NCBI RefSeq assembly: GCF_001678845.1
Contig: NZ_MAIQ01000006.1
Coordinates: 62,001-126,000 of the forward strand
DNA from: Christensenella intestinihominis
GTDB taxonomy: Bacteria; Bacillota; Clostridia; Christensenellales; Christensenellaceae
DNA: 64,000 nucleotides
Direction of reading: 5' to 3'
A program made the translations under genes and the position numbers. Below the pieces are notes generated by a model. The model was given only the letters and a program-made list of their open reading frames with translations, was not told where the DNA came from and did no database searches. This document shows, piece by piece, positions 26,153 to 34,833 of this stretch; positions within the stretch are counted from its first letter, which is position 1; every line of letters begins with the position of its first letter.

Positions 26153-27122
26153 TGAAAATAAGATTGGAGCCGGTTCGAATCCGGTAATCGTCTTTTTCAA
26201 AAATAATATGGGCATACTGATTGCGCTGCTCGCGCTGTGCGCGGTACTATCCATCGCGACGGATTCGTTTTTAACGGCAAACAATTTGCTTACCGTACTG
26301 CGGCAAATATGCATCAATGCATTCCTCGCGATCGGCATGACCTTCGTGCTGATTATCGGTGGTATCGACCTGACCGTAGGCTCGGTGGTCGGGGCGAGCG
26401 GCGTCGCGGTGGTTATGCTGATGGAAAGCGGGGTTGCGATTGCCCCGGCCATTATCGTAGCGCTCCTGTTTGGGGCGGCGATCGGCCTGATCAACGGGAC
26501 GATCATTGCCTTTACGGGAATGCCGCCTTTCATCGTGACTCTGTCCCTGATGGGGTCGCTGCGCGGGCTGTGCTACCTGATTACGGACGGGCGGTCCGTC
26601 GCCTCGAAAAATGAAATATTTACGGTAATTGGCAACGGGTATCTGTTTGGAATCCCGATCCCGATTTATATCCTTGTCGTAACGGCCGTTATAATGTCGA
26701 TCCTGCTTTACAAGACAAAGTTTGGCAGGCGGATGTATGCGGTGGGCGGAAATGAGAACGCGGCGCGCTTTGCGGGCATCAAAATCAAGGGCCTTACGGT
26801 GCGCGTTTATATGATTTCCGGTATCCTCTCGGCACTTGCAGGCGTTGTGCTTGCGTCGCGGATGTATTCCGGCCAGCCGACGGCGGGCAACGGATATGAG
26901 GCGGACGCCATCGCGGCGGCGGTGCTTGGCGGCACGAGTTTCAACGGCGGTATCGGCACGATCGGAGGAACGATCATCGGCGCGCTGGTAATCGGAATAC
27001 TCAGCAACGGTTTGAACTTGCTCCATATTTCGTCTTATGTACAGATGATTATCAAAGGGCTGGTCATCATCCTGGCTGTCGGCTTTGACATCCTGAAGAA
27101 CCGGAAAATGGCAAGGCAGTGA
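26139..27122 (+). CDS. Ribose-type ABC transporter permease
   Basis: 327 residues with about nine to ten hydrophobic helices; RbsC/BPD_transp_2 family. Conserved segments include GMTFVLIIGGIDLTVGS, YAVGGNENAARFAGI and AVLGGTSFNGGIGT. I chose the ATG at 26139, which has GGGAGGG 7 bases upstream and overlaps the ATPase gene. Its TGA shares one base with the kinase ATG. Confidence 0.94.
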   Translation: MQKISENKIGAGSNPVIVFFKNNMGILIALLALCAVLSIATDSFLTANNLLTVLRQICINAFLAIGMTFVLIIGGIDLTVGSVVGASGVAVVMLMESGVAIAPAIIVALLFGAAIGLINGTIIAFTGMPPFIVTLSLMGSLRGLCYLITDGRSVASKNEIFTVIGNGYLFGIPIPIYILVVTAVIMSILLYKTKFGRRMYAVGGNENAARFAGIKIKGLTVRVYMISGILSALAGVVLASRMYSGQPTAGNGYEADAIAAAVLGGTSFNGGIGTIGGTIIGALVIGILSNGLNLLHISSYVQMIIKGLVIILAVGFDILKNRKMARQ

Positions 27123-28762
27123 TGAAAATGCCCATAAGCGGAAGGAATTATGTACTGGGGGCGGATTTTGGCAGCGATTCGGTGCGCGCGGTGGTGATCG
27201 ACCTTGCGGATGGAACGATGTGTGCGCAAGCCGTATGCGCATACCCCAGATGGGCCGCCGGATTCTACCAACAACCGGAGGAGGGTATCTTCCGGCAGCA
27301 TCCGGCGGATTATCTCGAGGCGCTGGAAAAGGTTGCCGCGGAGGCGCTTGAAGCCGCCGGGGACGCGGTGCGAAAAGCGGTACGGGGAATCGCGGTAGAT
27401 ACTACGGGCTCGACGCCCTGCCCTGTCGACAGGGCAGGAACTCCGCTTGCGCTCATCGCGGGCTTTGAGGGAAATCCCTCTGCGATGTTTCACCTGTGGA
27501 AGGATCATGCGGCGGTAAGCGAAGCGGGGGAAATTAACCGGGCGCTTTCCGATTGGCATGGGCTTGACTATACCAAGTACCAGGGCCTTTATTCCAGCGA
27601 GTGGTATTGGGCGAAAATATTGCGCACCAACCGCCTGTCGGAAAAAATCAGACAAGCCGCGTTCAGCTGGGTCGAACATTGCGACTGGATCACGGGAGAG
27701 CTTGCCGGCAATACGGACCCGCTGACGATGTACCGCTGTTCATGTGCCGCCGGGCATAAGGCGCTGTGGCACAGTGAATGGAACGGACTTCCGGACGCGG
27801 AATGCCTGGGGACACTGGACCCATCCCTGAAAAGGATCGCCCTTAATTTTGGACGAAATGTGAGGCCGGCGGGGACGAAAGTCGGTATGCTGTGTGAAAA
27901 ATGGATGAAAAAGCTTGGGCTTCCAGAGGGGGTGGCCGTTGGCGGATGCTCATTTGACGCGCATGCCGGCGCCGTAGGAGCAGGCGTCCGCGAACGGGTG
28001 CTGGTCGCCAATATCGGAACCTCCGCCGTCGATATGATGGTGGAACGGGCGGAACACCTGCGGGGCAGGCAGATGACCTATGCCTGCGGAATGGCGGAAG
28101 ATTCGATCCTTCCGGGATATATGGGAATTGAAGCGGGACAGTCTGCCTTTGGCGACGTATACGCGTGGCTGAAACACTTTTTGATATGGCCCAGCGAACA
28201 GTTCGGGGACGAAGCAATGAAAAATAAACTGTCTGAAAAGCTGCTCGGGGAATTGACAAGGCAGGCGGAAGCGCTTGATATTGGGGGCGTGCTGCCCGCG
28301 CTCGACTGGTTTAACGGCAGGCGTTATCCGTATGCGGATGAATTTGCGCGCGGGGCGATTGCGGGGCTTTCACTGGGCACCGACCCGCCGCGGGTGTTCC
28401 AGAGTCTTGTCCTCGCGACCGCCTTTGGATGGAAAAGGATCGTTGACAGCCTGAGCAGGGAAGGCCTTGCCATTGAAAAGGTGCTTGCCGTTGGGGGAAT
28501 CGCACAGAAATCCCCATATGTAATGCAGACGATGGCGGACGTGCTGGAACGGCCGGTTTTCGTTTCGGCATCTGCACAGGCCTGTGCGCGCGGTGCCGCA
28601 ATTTTTGCGGCGGTGGCATGCGGAGCCTATCCCGATATGATTGCGGCGCAGGATGGGATTTGTGAAGGATATGTTAGCGAATATGCTCCGGATATTACAC
28701 GAAAAGAAGTTTATGCAGGAGCGTTCCGGAGGTATTGTCGACTGGGGGAGGCCGTCGGATAG
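27122..28762 (+). CDS. FGGY-family sugar kinase (ribulokinase-like)
   Basis: 546 residues. The N-terminal ATPase-fold domain starts with LGADFGSDSVRAVV, and DTTGSTPCPVD matches the araB-type DATGCTPV region. The C-terminal domain has VANIGTSAVDMM, AVGGIAQKSPYVMQ and CARGAAIFAA. Length and motifs fit L-ribulokinase-type FGGY enzymes, which phosphorylate ketopentoses or related ketoses. As the last gene of the operon it would make the ketose phosphate used by transketolase. The ATG at 27122 overlaps the permease stop by one base. Confidence 0.9.
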   Translation: MKMPISGRNYVLGADFGSDSVRAVVIDLADGTMCAQAVCAYPRWAAGFYQQPEEGIFRQHPADYLEALEKVAAEALEAAGDAVRKAVRGIAVDTTGSTPCPVDRAGTPLALIAGFEGNPSAMFHLWKDHAAVSEAGEINRALSDWHGLDYTKYQGLYSSEWYWAKILRTNRLSEKIRQAAFSWVEHCDWITGELAGNTDPLTMYRCSCAAGHKALWHSEWNGLPDAECLGTLDPSLKRIALNFGRNVRPAGTKVGMLCEKWMKKLGLPEGVAVGGCSFDAHAGAVGAGVRERVLVANIGTSAVDMMVERAEHLRGRQMTYACGMAEDSILPGYMGIEAGQSAFGDVYAWLKHFLIWPSEQFGDEAMKNKLSEKLLGELTRQAEALDIGGVLPALDWFNGRRYPYADEFARGAIAGLSLGTDPPRVFQSLVLATAFGWKRIVDSLSREGLAIEKVLAVGGIAQKSPYVMQTMADVLERPVFVSASAQACARGAAIFAAVACGAYPDMIAAQDGICEGYVSEYAPDITRKEVYAGAFRRYCRLGEAVG

Positions 28763-28792
28763 ACTATTTGGGAAACGGATGAGGATATATGG

Positions 28793-28885
28793 AGGGGCTG
28801 GCGCGGAACTGGAAAAAAGATTGATTGCTTCCTACTTAGAATAAAATGAACCGGTCCGGAAAGCAAGTGCCAGCCCCTGTTTTTC
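28793..28885 (+). terminator. Likely terminator of the sugar operon, with a large loop
   Basis: AGGGGCTGGC (28793-28802) and GCCAGCCCCT (28869-28878) form a perfect 10-bp stem around a 66-base loop, followed by GTTTTTCC. The large loop is unusual and may hold smaller hairpins. Confidence 0.55.
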
Positions 28886-28904
28886 CAACTGGTGGAAAAG
28901 AGCC

Positions 28905-28933
28905 TTGACGGCATGGACTGCGGATGATATAGT
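28905..28933 (+). promoter_or_regulatory. Promoter of the ABC-F attenuator leader
   Basis: TTGACG at 28905-28910 and TATAGT at 28928-28933 with 17-base spacing; transcription would start near 28940, just before the leader peptide ribosome binding site. Confidence 0.8.
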
Positions 28934-28961
28934 ATCGGTAACAAAAAGAGGAGGCAGTTTG

Positions 28962-28982
28962 ATGCGTAATATTTCTTGCTAA
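28962..28982 (+). CDS. Six-codon leader peptide (MRNISC) of the ABC-F attenuator
   Basis: AGAGGAGG at 28947-28954 stands 7 bases before an ATG that reads Met-Arg-Asn-Ile-Ser-Cys-stop. The codons lie in segment 1 of an attenuator: bases 28965-28979 can pair with 29032-29044. A ribosome stalled here by an antibiotic would hide that segment. Leader peptides of this size precede other antibiotic-resistance ABC-F genes. Confidence 0.8.
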   Translation: MRNISC

Positions 28983-29091
28983 AGACATTTATGTTGGGAA
29001 CAGGGGGCGCTTTGTGCCGCTGGTTTCCCGTGCAAGAAATTACGTTCAGAAATTGCCGGTGTATATGGTTGCTGTTTGCGGCGTTCCGCGG

Positions 29092-29133
29092 CCTGCAGGA
29101 AAATAACGTATTTTCTTGCAGGTTTTTTGTTTT
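29092..29133 (+). terminator. Attenuator terminator of the ABC-F gene
   Basis: A 14-bp stem (one G-U pair) with an ACG loop is followed by six T, a G and four T. It lies 55 bases before the ABC-F start. Confidence 0.88.
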
Positions 29134-29187
29134 CCTGTCCCTGACCGCGGGAAGGGGCGGATGGATACCCGAAGGAGGGTGATGGTA

Positions 29188-30666
29188 ATGTCGCAAATCA
29201 GCGTAAACGACCTGTCGTTTTGTTATGACGGCAGCTATGATATGGTTTTTGAACATGTTTCTTTCCAGATGGATACGGATTGGAAGCTTGGGTTTACAGG
29301 CAGGAATGGATGCGGGAAAACCACATTTTTGAATCTGCTTATGGGGAAATACCCATACGAAGGGACCATTTCCGGGCCTGCAAATTTTGATTATTTCCCG
29401 TTTGAGGTTACGGACCCGCGGGCGCCTGCCGGGGATATTGTAAGCGGAATATGCCCGGATGCACAGGAATGGCAGGTTTCACGGGAGTTAAACCTCCTCG
29501 AGGTTCCGCCGGAGGTTTTATGGAGGCCGTTTGAAACCCTGAGCAACGGGGAGCAGACCAAGGTTTTGCTTGCGGCCTTGTTTTTGAAGGCGGATCATTT
29601 CCTGCTGCTGGACGAGCCGACCAACCATCTTGACGCGCGGGCGCGGGACACGGTGGCCGGATACCTGCGGCGGAAAAAGGGATTTATCCTGGTGTCGCAT
29701 GACAGAAACTTCCTTGACCGGTGTATCGACCATATTTTGTCGGTCAACCGGACGAATATTGAAATACGAAGCGGAAATTTTTCAACGTGGCTCGAAAATA
29801 AGGAGCGGCAGGACGCCTTTGAGATGGAGCGGAACGTCCAGCTGAAAAAGGAAATCCGCAGGCTCGGGGAAGCCGCCCGGCAAAAGGCGGGATGGGCTGA
29901 AAAGGTGGAGCGGTCCAAGAAAGGACAGCGTGTCGCCGGGCTGCGGCCGGACCGGGGGCATATCGGCCACAAGGCCGCAAAAATGATGAAGCGGGCAAAG
30001 GCGACGGAAGCGCGTACGGCAAAGGCGGCGGAAGAGAAGGCGAAGCTGCTGAAAAATATGGAACGGGCGGACAAGGTGGCGGTGCGGCCGCTCGCGTTCC
30101 ACGCGCAGCGGCTGGTGGAGTTGAAAGACGTCCGCATCCGGTATGGCGGCAGGGAAGCCTGCGGGCCGGTCGGCTTTTCTGTAGGGCGGGGAGAGCGAAT
30201 CGCCCTGGCGGGTAAAAACGGCAGCGGAAAATCGAGTATCCTGAAACTTATATGCGGGGAAAAAATCGATTACGCCGGGACGCTTTTTACCGCATCGGGC
30301 CTTGCCGTCTCTTATGTGCCGCAGGACCCGTCTTTCCTGAAGGGGCCGCTCGACGCATATGCGGAGGAGAAGGGGATCGATAAGACCCTGTTTCTGACGC
30401 TGCTGCGCAAATTTAACTTTGAACGGGAGCAATTTGAAAAGGATATGGCGGATTTCAGCGCCGGGCAGAAGAAAAAGGTCGTGCTCGCCGGGAGCCTCGC
30501 GGAACGGGCTCACCTCTATATTTGGGACGAGCCGCTCAACTATATCGACGTGCTGTCGCGGATGCAGATCGAGCGGCTCATCTGCGAATGCGCGCCCACG
30601 ATGCTGTTTGTGGAGCATGACGGCGCATTTGTGAAAAATATTGCGGACAGGTTTGTAAGCCTGTAG
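29188..30666 (+). CDS. Lsa/CplR-like ABC-F ribosome protection ATPase
   Basis: 492 residues, no membrane segments. Two ATPase domains are present: Walker A GRNGCGKTT with signature LSNGEQTK and Walker B LLLDEPTNHLD, then GKNGSGKSS, FSAGQKKK and LYIWDEPLNYID. Both catalytic Glu are kept. A long charged linker (about 195-300, rich in Lys/Arg/Ala) joins them, as in ABC-F factors that enter the ribosomal E site and displace antibiotics. The MDTDWKLGFTGRNG start resembles Lsa-type proteins giving lincosamide, streptogramin A and pleuromutilin resistance. I chose the ATG at 29188 (AAGGAGGG 9 bases upstream). The leader attenuator supports a drug-inducible role. Confidence 0.88.
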   Translation: MSQISVNDLSFCYDGSYDMVFEHVSFQMDTDWKLGFTGRNGCGKTTFLNLLMGKYPYEGTISGPANFDYFPFEVTDPRAPAGDIVSGICPDAQEWQVSRELNLLEVPPEVLWRPFETLSNGEQTKVLLAALFLKADHFLLLDEPTNHLDARARDTVAGYLRRKKGFILVSHDRNFLDRCIDHILSVNRTNIEIRSGNFSTWLENKERQDAFEMERNVQLKKEIRRLGEAARQKAGWAEKVERSKKGQRVAGLRPDRGHIGHKAAKMMKRAKATEARTAKAAEEKAKLLKNMERADKVAVRPLAFHAQRLVELKDVRIRYGGREACGPVGFSVGRGERIALAGKNGSGKSSILKLICGEKIDYAGTLFTASGLAVSYVPQDPSFLKGPLDAYAEEKGIDKTLFLTLLRKFNFEREQFEKDMADFSAGQKKKVVLAGSLAERAHLYIWDEPLNYIDVLSRMQIERLICECAPTMLFVEHDGAFVKNIADRFVSL

Positions 30667-30745
30667 GTTTTCTGATAAAATGAAACGGACGAAGTTGGAA
30701 AACCGCATAAAAGCCCGGAGAGGCGGGTTTTGGCGAGCGAGGTAA

Positions 30746-31858
<1,113 letters not shown>

Positions 31859-31871
31859 AGCGAAATAATGG

Positions 31872-31900
31872 TTGACTTGCGCGCACAATACCGATATTAT
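31872..31900 (+). promoter_or_regulatory. yajC: yajC promoter
   Basis: TTGACT at 31872-31877 and TATTAT at 31895-31900, 17-base spacing, 40 bases before the yajC ATG. Confidence 0.65.
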
Positions 31901-31940
31901 AAATATTAGTGATTTTTGAATTTGAAAGGCGGTAAAAAGT

Positions 31941-32345
31941 ATGCCAGTAAGTGATGGTGGCGCGACGAGCGCAGCCGGTTCCGGCAATATGATGATGATG
32001 CTCTTCCCGATCCTGTTGATCGTGGTGTTCATCGTACTCATTATTGTCCCGAACAAGAGGAAAGAGAAACAGTTTAAAAACATGCTCAGCAATTTGCGTG
32101 TGGGCGATATGATTAAGACGATCGGTGGTTTTTACGGCAAAGTCGTTTCCCTCAAGGAAGACCTTGTAACCATCGAATGCGGCCCTGACAAGACGAAGCT
32201 GGTGCTTTCAAAGGGCGCGATTGCTTCTGTGGAAAGCTTTGAGGAAGGGAAGGAGATTCCCGAGAAGACGGATACCAAGAAGGAAGACGCAAAGAAGGAC
32301 GATGCGAAGGATTCTTCCGATAAAACCTCAAAAAAAGGGAAATAA
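31941..32345 (+). CDS. yajC: Preprotein translocase subunit YajC
   Basis: 134 residues. One N-terminal transmembrane helix (about 14-35, LFPILLIVVFIVLIIVP) is followed by the YajC core RKEKQFKNMLSNLRVGDMIKTIGGFYG. The tail (from about 100) is highly charged, Lys/Asp/Glu-rich and low in complexity. YajC associates with SecDF and SecYEG at the membrane. AAAGGCGG precedes the ATG. secD/secF are not next to it. Confidence 0.95.
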   Translation: MPVSDGGATSAAGSGNMMMMLFPILLIVVFIVLIIVPNKRKEKQFKNMLSNLRVGDMIKTIGGFYGKVVSLKEDLVTIECGPDKTKLVLSKGAIASVESFEEGKEIPEKTDTKKEDAKKDDAKDSSDKTSKKGK

Positions 32346-32346
32346 C

Positions 32347-32375
32347 TTGAGTTTCGGGATGCTGTGTGGTACAAT
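32347..32375 (+). promoter_or_regulatory. Promoter of the SCIFF precursor gene
   Basis: TTGAGT at 32347-32352 and TACAAT at 32370-32375, 17-base spacing, immediately after yajC. Confidence 0.65.
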
Positions 32376-32408
32376 ACACAGGTAAAAGTTTCGAGGGAGG
32401 AATTTCTG

Positions 32409-32552
32409 ATGAAGCATATTAAGACGGTAACCAAGAGCAATCTGAAGGATACACTGCGTACGGGCGGCTGCGGGGAATGCCAGACGTCATGCCAATCGGC
32501 CTGCAAAACGTCGTGCACGCTTGCAAACCAGAAGTGCGAAAAGAAAAACTGA
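32409..32552 (+). CDS. scfA: SCIFF ribosomally made peptide precursor
   Basis: 47 residues: a basic leader (MKHIKTVTKSNLKDTLRTGG) and a core with six Cys at positions 21, 24, 28, 32, 36 and 43. This matches the six-Cys-in-forty-five (SCIFF) family, conserved across Clostridia. The radical SAM maturase downstream would link Cys to neighbouring residues through thioether bonds. GGGAGGAA lies 8 bases before the ATG. The biological role of the mature peptide is still unclear. It has its own promoter and a terminator-like hairpin afterwards. Confidence 0.95.
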   Translation: MKHIKTVTKSNLKDTLRTGGCGECQTSCQSACKTSCTLANQKCEKKN

Positions 32553-32570
32553 TTTTTTAGAGTAACGAGG

Positions 32571-32600
32571 TGGCGGCATGTGATAATGCCGCCATTTTTT
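32571..32600 (+). terminator. Terminator or attenuating hairpin between SCIFF peptide and maturase genes
   Basis: TGGCGGCAT and its complement form a 9-bp stem around a six-base loop, followed by T6. The maturase starts about 250 bases later; the intervening sequence has no convincing gene or clear promoter. Partial read-through would make much more peptide than enzyme. Confidence 0.8.
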
Positions 32601-32847
32601 CATGTAAGGAAGCGGGCGAAAGAAACACCGGATTGCGGCGGTGGCGACCGGAAGGGGTATCGCCGGGAATCAATCGGTTTCGTGAGGAAGATAAGCGGGA
32701 TTCCAGGACGCGGGCAAAAGCGAAGCGCGGTTGGGAAAGCGAAGGTATGCCGTGAAGCGGTAGGAGAAACCGCCCGTAAGCGGGATTTTGCCCGAAGGGA
32801 AAAGCGGGTATGCGGGCGCGTTTGCGGCGAAAGGAGTACTATAAGGG

Positions 32848-34182
32848 ATGGTTCATTTAATAGAATTTTGCGGGAAGTATGCGGCGCTGGACGTGGAGTC
32901 CGGCTCGGTACATGCAATCGATAAAACCGCAATGAGCGTGCTTACATTTAAAAATGCGGGCAAGACAAACGAACAGATTATGAGCGACCTCGGAGAGGAA
33001 GCGCGGGAGGTCCTTGATGAAATCGAGGAGCTCATACGGCAGGGGCTTTTGTATTCGGAATGCGAAATCAACGGGGGGAATGCACAGTTTAATACGCCCG
33101 TGATTAAAGCTTTGTGCCTGCTCGTTGCGCAGGACTGCAACCTCCGGTGCTCTTACTGCTTTGCCGACACCGGCGAATACCACGGCGCGCGCGCGCTGAT
33201 GGACGCGGATACGGCAATGGCGGCGATTGATTTCCTCATTGCGCATTCCGGCGGCCGCAGGAACCTCGAGGTGGATTTTTTCGGCGGGGAACCGCTGATG
33301 AATTTTGACGTTGTGAAGCAGACCGTGGAATATGGGCGGCAGCAGGAGAAGATACACGGTAAAAACATTCGTTTTACACTGACGACGAACGCCTATCACG
33401 TGACGGACGAAATGGCGGATTTTATCAATAAGGAAATGAAAAACGTGGTCATCAGCATTGATGGGCGCAAGGAAATACACGACAAGATGCGCAAAAATGT
33501 CGCCGGGGAAGGCAGCTATGACAGGGTGCTCAGGAATGCGCATAAAATTGTGGATGGCCGCGGCGGCCGGGAATATTATGTGCGCGGTACCTATACGGCG
33601 GAGAACCTTGATTTCAGCAGCGACGTATGCGCGATTGCCGACGCGGGATTCGACCAGATTTCCGTGGAGCCGGTGGTGACGGGGGAAAGCTATGCGATCA
33701 GGGCGGAGCATATTCCACAGCTGAAGCATGAATACGAAATACTCGCGCGGGAATACCTGAAGCGTGAAAAAGCGGGACGGGGATTTAATTTCTTCCATTT
33801 TATGATCGATCTTAATTCCGGGCCCTGTCTTAACAAACGGCTGCGGGGCTGCGGGGCGGGAAGCGAATACCTTGCGGTAACGGCCGACGGGAACCTATAT
33901 CCGTGCCACCAGTTTGCCGGTATGGAAAATTTCCATATGGGGAACGTCCATGACGGGAATGTGGACCGGGAGATCAAAAAGATGTTCATGGATACCCATG
34001 TTTTTACCAAGCAGGGATGCAGCGAATGCTGGGCGAAATATTACTGCTCGGGAGGCTGCGCGGCGAATGCGTATCACTCCACCGGCGATATCAGGAAGCC
34101 GTATGAGATTGGCTGCGAGACCGAAAAAAAGCGGATTGAGACCGCTATTGCAATTAAGGTTTTCGAGGAGGACTTGTTATGA
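32848..34182 (+). CDS. scfB: SCIFF maturase, radical SAM/SPASM thioether-forming enzyme
   Basis: 444 residues. A small peptide-recognition region at the N-terminus (about 1-80) precedes the radical SAM core with CNLRCSYC (Cys97, 101, 104). The C-terminal SPASM domain has CGAGSEYLAV, GNLYPCHQF and the terminal CSECWAKYYCSGGCAANAY cluster-binding run. Family members install thioether links in SCIFF using S-adenosylmethionine and auxiliary [4Fe-4S] clusters. AAAGGAGTACTATAAGGG precedes the ATG. Its last four bases overlap the carbonic anhydrase-like gene. Confidence 0.95.
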   Translation: MVHLIEFCGKYAALDVESGSVHAIDKTAMSVLTFKNAGKTNEQIMSDLGEEAREVLDEIEELIRQGLLYSECEINGGNAQFNTPVIKALCLLVAQDCNLRCSYCFADTGEYHGARALMDADTAMAAIDFLIAHSGGRRNLEVDFFGGEPLMNFDVVKQTVEYGRQQEKIHGKNIRFTLTTNAYHVTDEMADFINKEMKNVVISIDGRKEIHDKMRKNVAGEGSYDRVLRNAHKIVDGRGGREYYVRGTYTAENLDFSSDVCAIADAGFDQISVEPVVTGESYAIRAEHIPQLKHEYEILAREYLKREKAGRGFNFFHFMIDLNSGPCLNKRLRGCGAGSEYLAVTADGNLYPCHQFAGMENFHMGNVHDGNVDREIKKMFMDTHVFTKQGCSECWAKYYCSGGCAANAYHSTGDIRKPYEIGCETEKKRIETAIAIKVFEEDLL

Positions 34183-34700
34183 TTACAAGGGTAAAAGGAA
34201 AAACGCCGCAAATTGACGCAACCGCTTTTGTACATAAAAGCGCGGTGGTTGCGGGTGATGTGGTTTTAAAGGAGCATACGAGCATTTGGCCTTGCGCGGC
34301 CCTGCGCGGAGACATTGGGCAGCCGATTATCATAGGGAAAAATTCCAATGTGCAGGATAACAGCGTGCTGCACACCAATGACGAGGAGCCGCTGGTGATT
34401 GGCGATAATGTTGTGGTGGGGCATAATGCAAACCTGCATTCCTGTGAAATCGGGGAAGGCTCTTTGATTGGAATTGGCGCGGTGGTGCTGGATGGCGTTA
34501 AAATCGGGAAGAACTGCCTTGTGGCGGCAGGGGCGCTGGTGACGCCGAACAAGGAATTCCCGGACGGGAGTATGATTATGGGCTCGCCGGCAAAGGCGGT
34601 CCGCGAGCTTACGCAAAAGGACATCGATTACCAGCGCACGCTCGTAGAGCATTATGTGAACGAGGCGAAGGCATATCTGGAAACGGAAGAAGAATTGTAA
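34179..34700 (+). CDS. Gamma-carbonic-anhydrase-like left-handed beta-helix protein
   Basis: 173 residues of hexapeptide repeats (for example VVAGDVVLKEHTSIWPCAALRG), ending in a C-terminal helix. Metal-ligand-like His residues occur in the VLHTND and VVVGHNANLHS segments, as in YrdA/PaaY-type gamma carbonic anhydrases. Many members have weak or undefined activity. The ATGA overlap with the SCIFF maturase shows co-translation, an association also seen in other Clostridia. A terminator follows. Confidence 0.9.
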   Translation: MITRVKGKTPQIDATAFVHKSAVVAGDVVLKEHTSIWPCAALRGDIGQPIIIGKNSNVQDNSVLHTNDEEPLVIGDNVVVGHNANLHSCEIGEGSLIGIGAVVLDGVKIGKNCLVAAGALVTPNKEFPDGSMIMGSPAKAVRELTQKDIDYQRTLVEHYVNEAKAYLETEEEL

Positions 34701-34711
34701 AAAAGGACAAA

Positions 34712-34746
34712 AAAAGAGCGGCTGTAAACGGCAGCCGCTCTTTTAT
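34712..34746 (+). terminator. Intrinsic terminator after the SCIFF operon
   Basis: AAAAGAGCGGCTG and its complement form a 13-bp stem with a seven-base loop, ending in TTTTATAT. Confidence 0.88.
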
Positions 34747-34759
34747 ATGTGCTAAAAAC

Positions 34760-34788
34760 TTGCATGGAAGCGTACTTTTCGTTATACT
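34760..34788 (+). promoter_or_regulatory. putP: putP promoter
   Basis: TTGCAT at 34760-34765 and TATACT at 34783-34788 with 17-base spacing. Confidence 0.7.
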
Positions 34789-34833
34789 AAATAAGTTAAT
34801 TATTTCATTTCATATCGAAAAAGGGGAATTTGT

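Larger units (their letters stand above)
28940..29133 (+). promoter_or_regulatory. Ribosome-mediated transcription attenuator upstream of the ABC-F gene
   Basis: The leader holds four elements. (1) The leader peptide codons (28965-28979). (2) GCAAGAAATTACG at 29032-29044, complementary to element 1 with a two-base bulge. Between them a GGGAAC/GTTTCCC hairpin forms. (3 and 4) A terminator with arms 29092-29105 and 29109-29122. Element 2 can also pair with 29107-29119, the 3' side of the terminator (one mismatch in 13), forming an antiterminator. So a stalled ribosome on the leader peptide should free element 2 to break the terminator and allow ABC-F expression. Confidence 0.88.

Noticed and set aside
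29140-29160. GACCGCGGG stretch considered as part of a T-box leader
   Set aside because: The rest of the T-box consensus is missing, and the region is fully explained by the ABC-F attenuator.
32580-32847. Plus-strand frames between the SCIFF peptide and its maturase
   Set aside because: Arg/Gly-rich translations without a ribosome binding site or family; they begin in the terminator hairpin.
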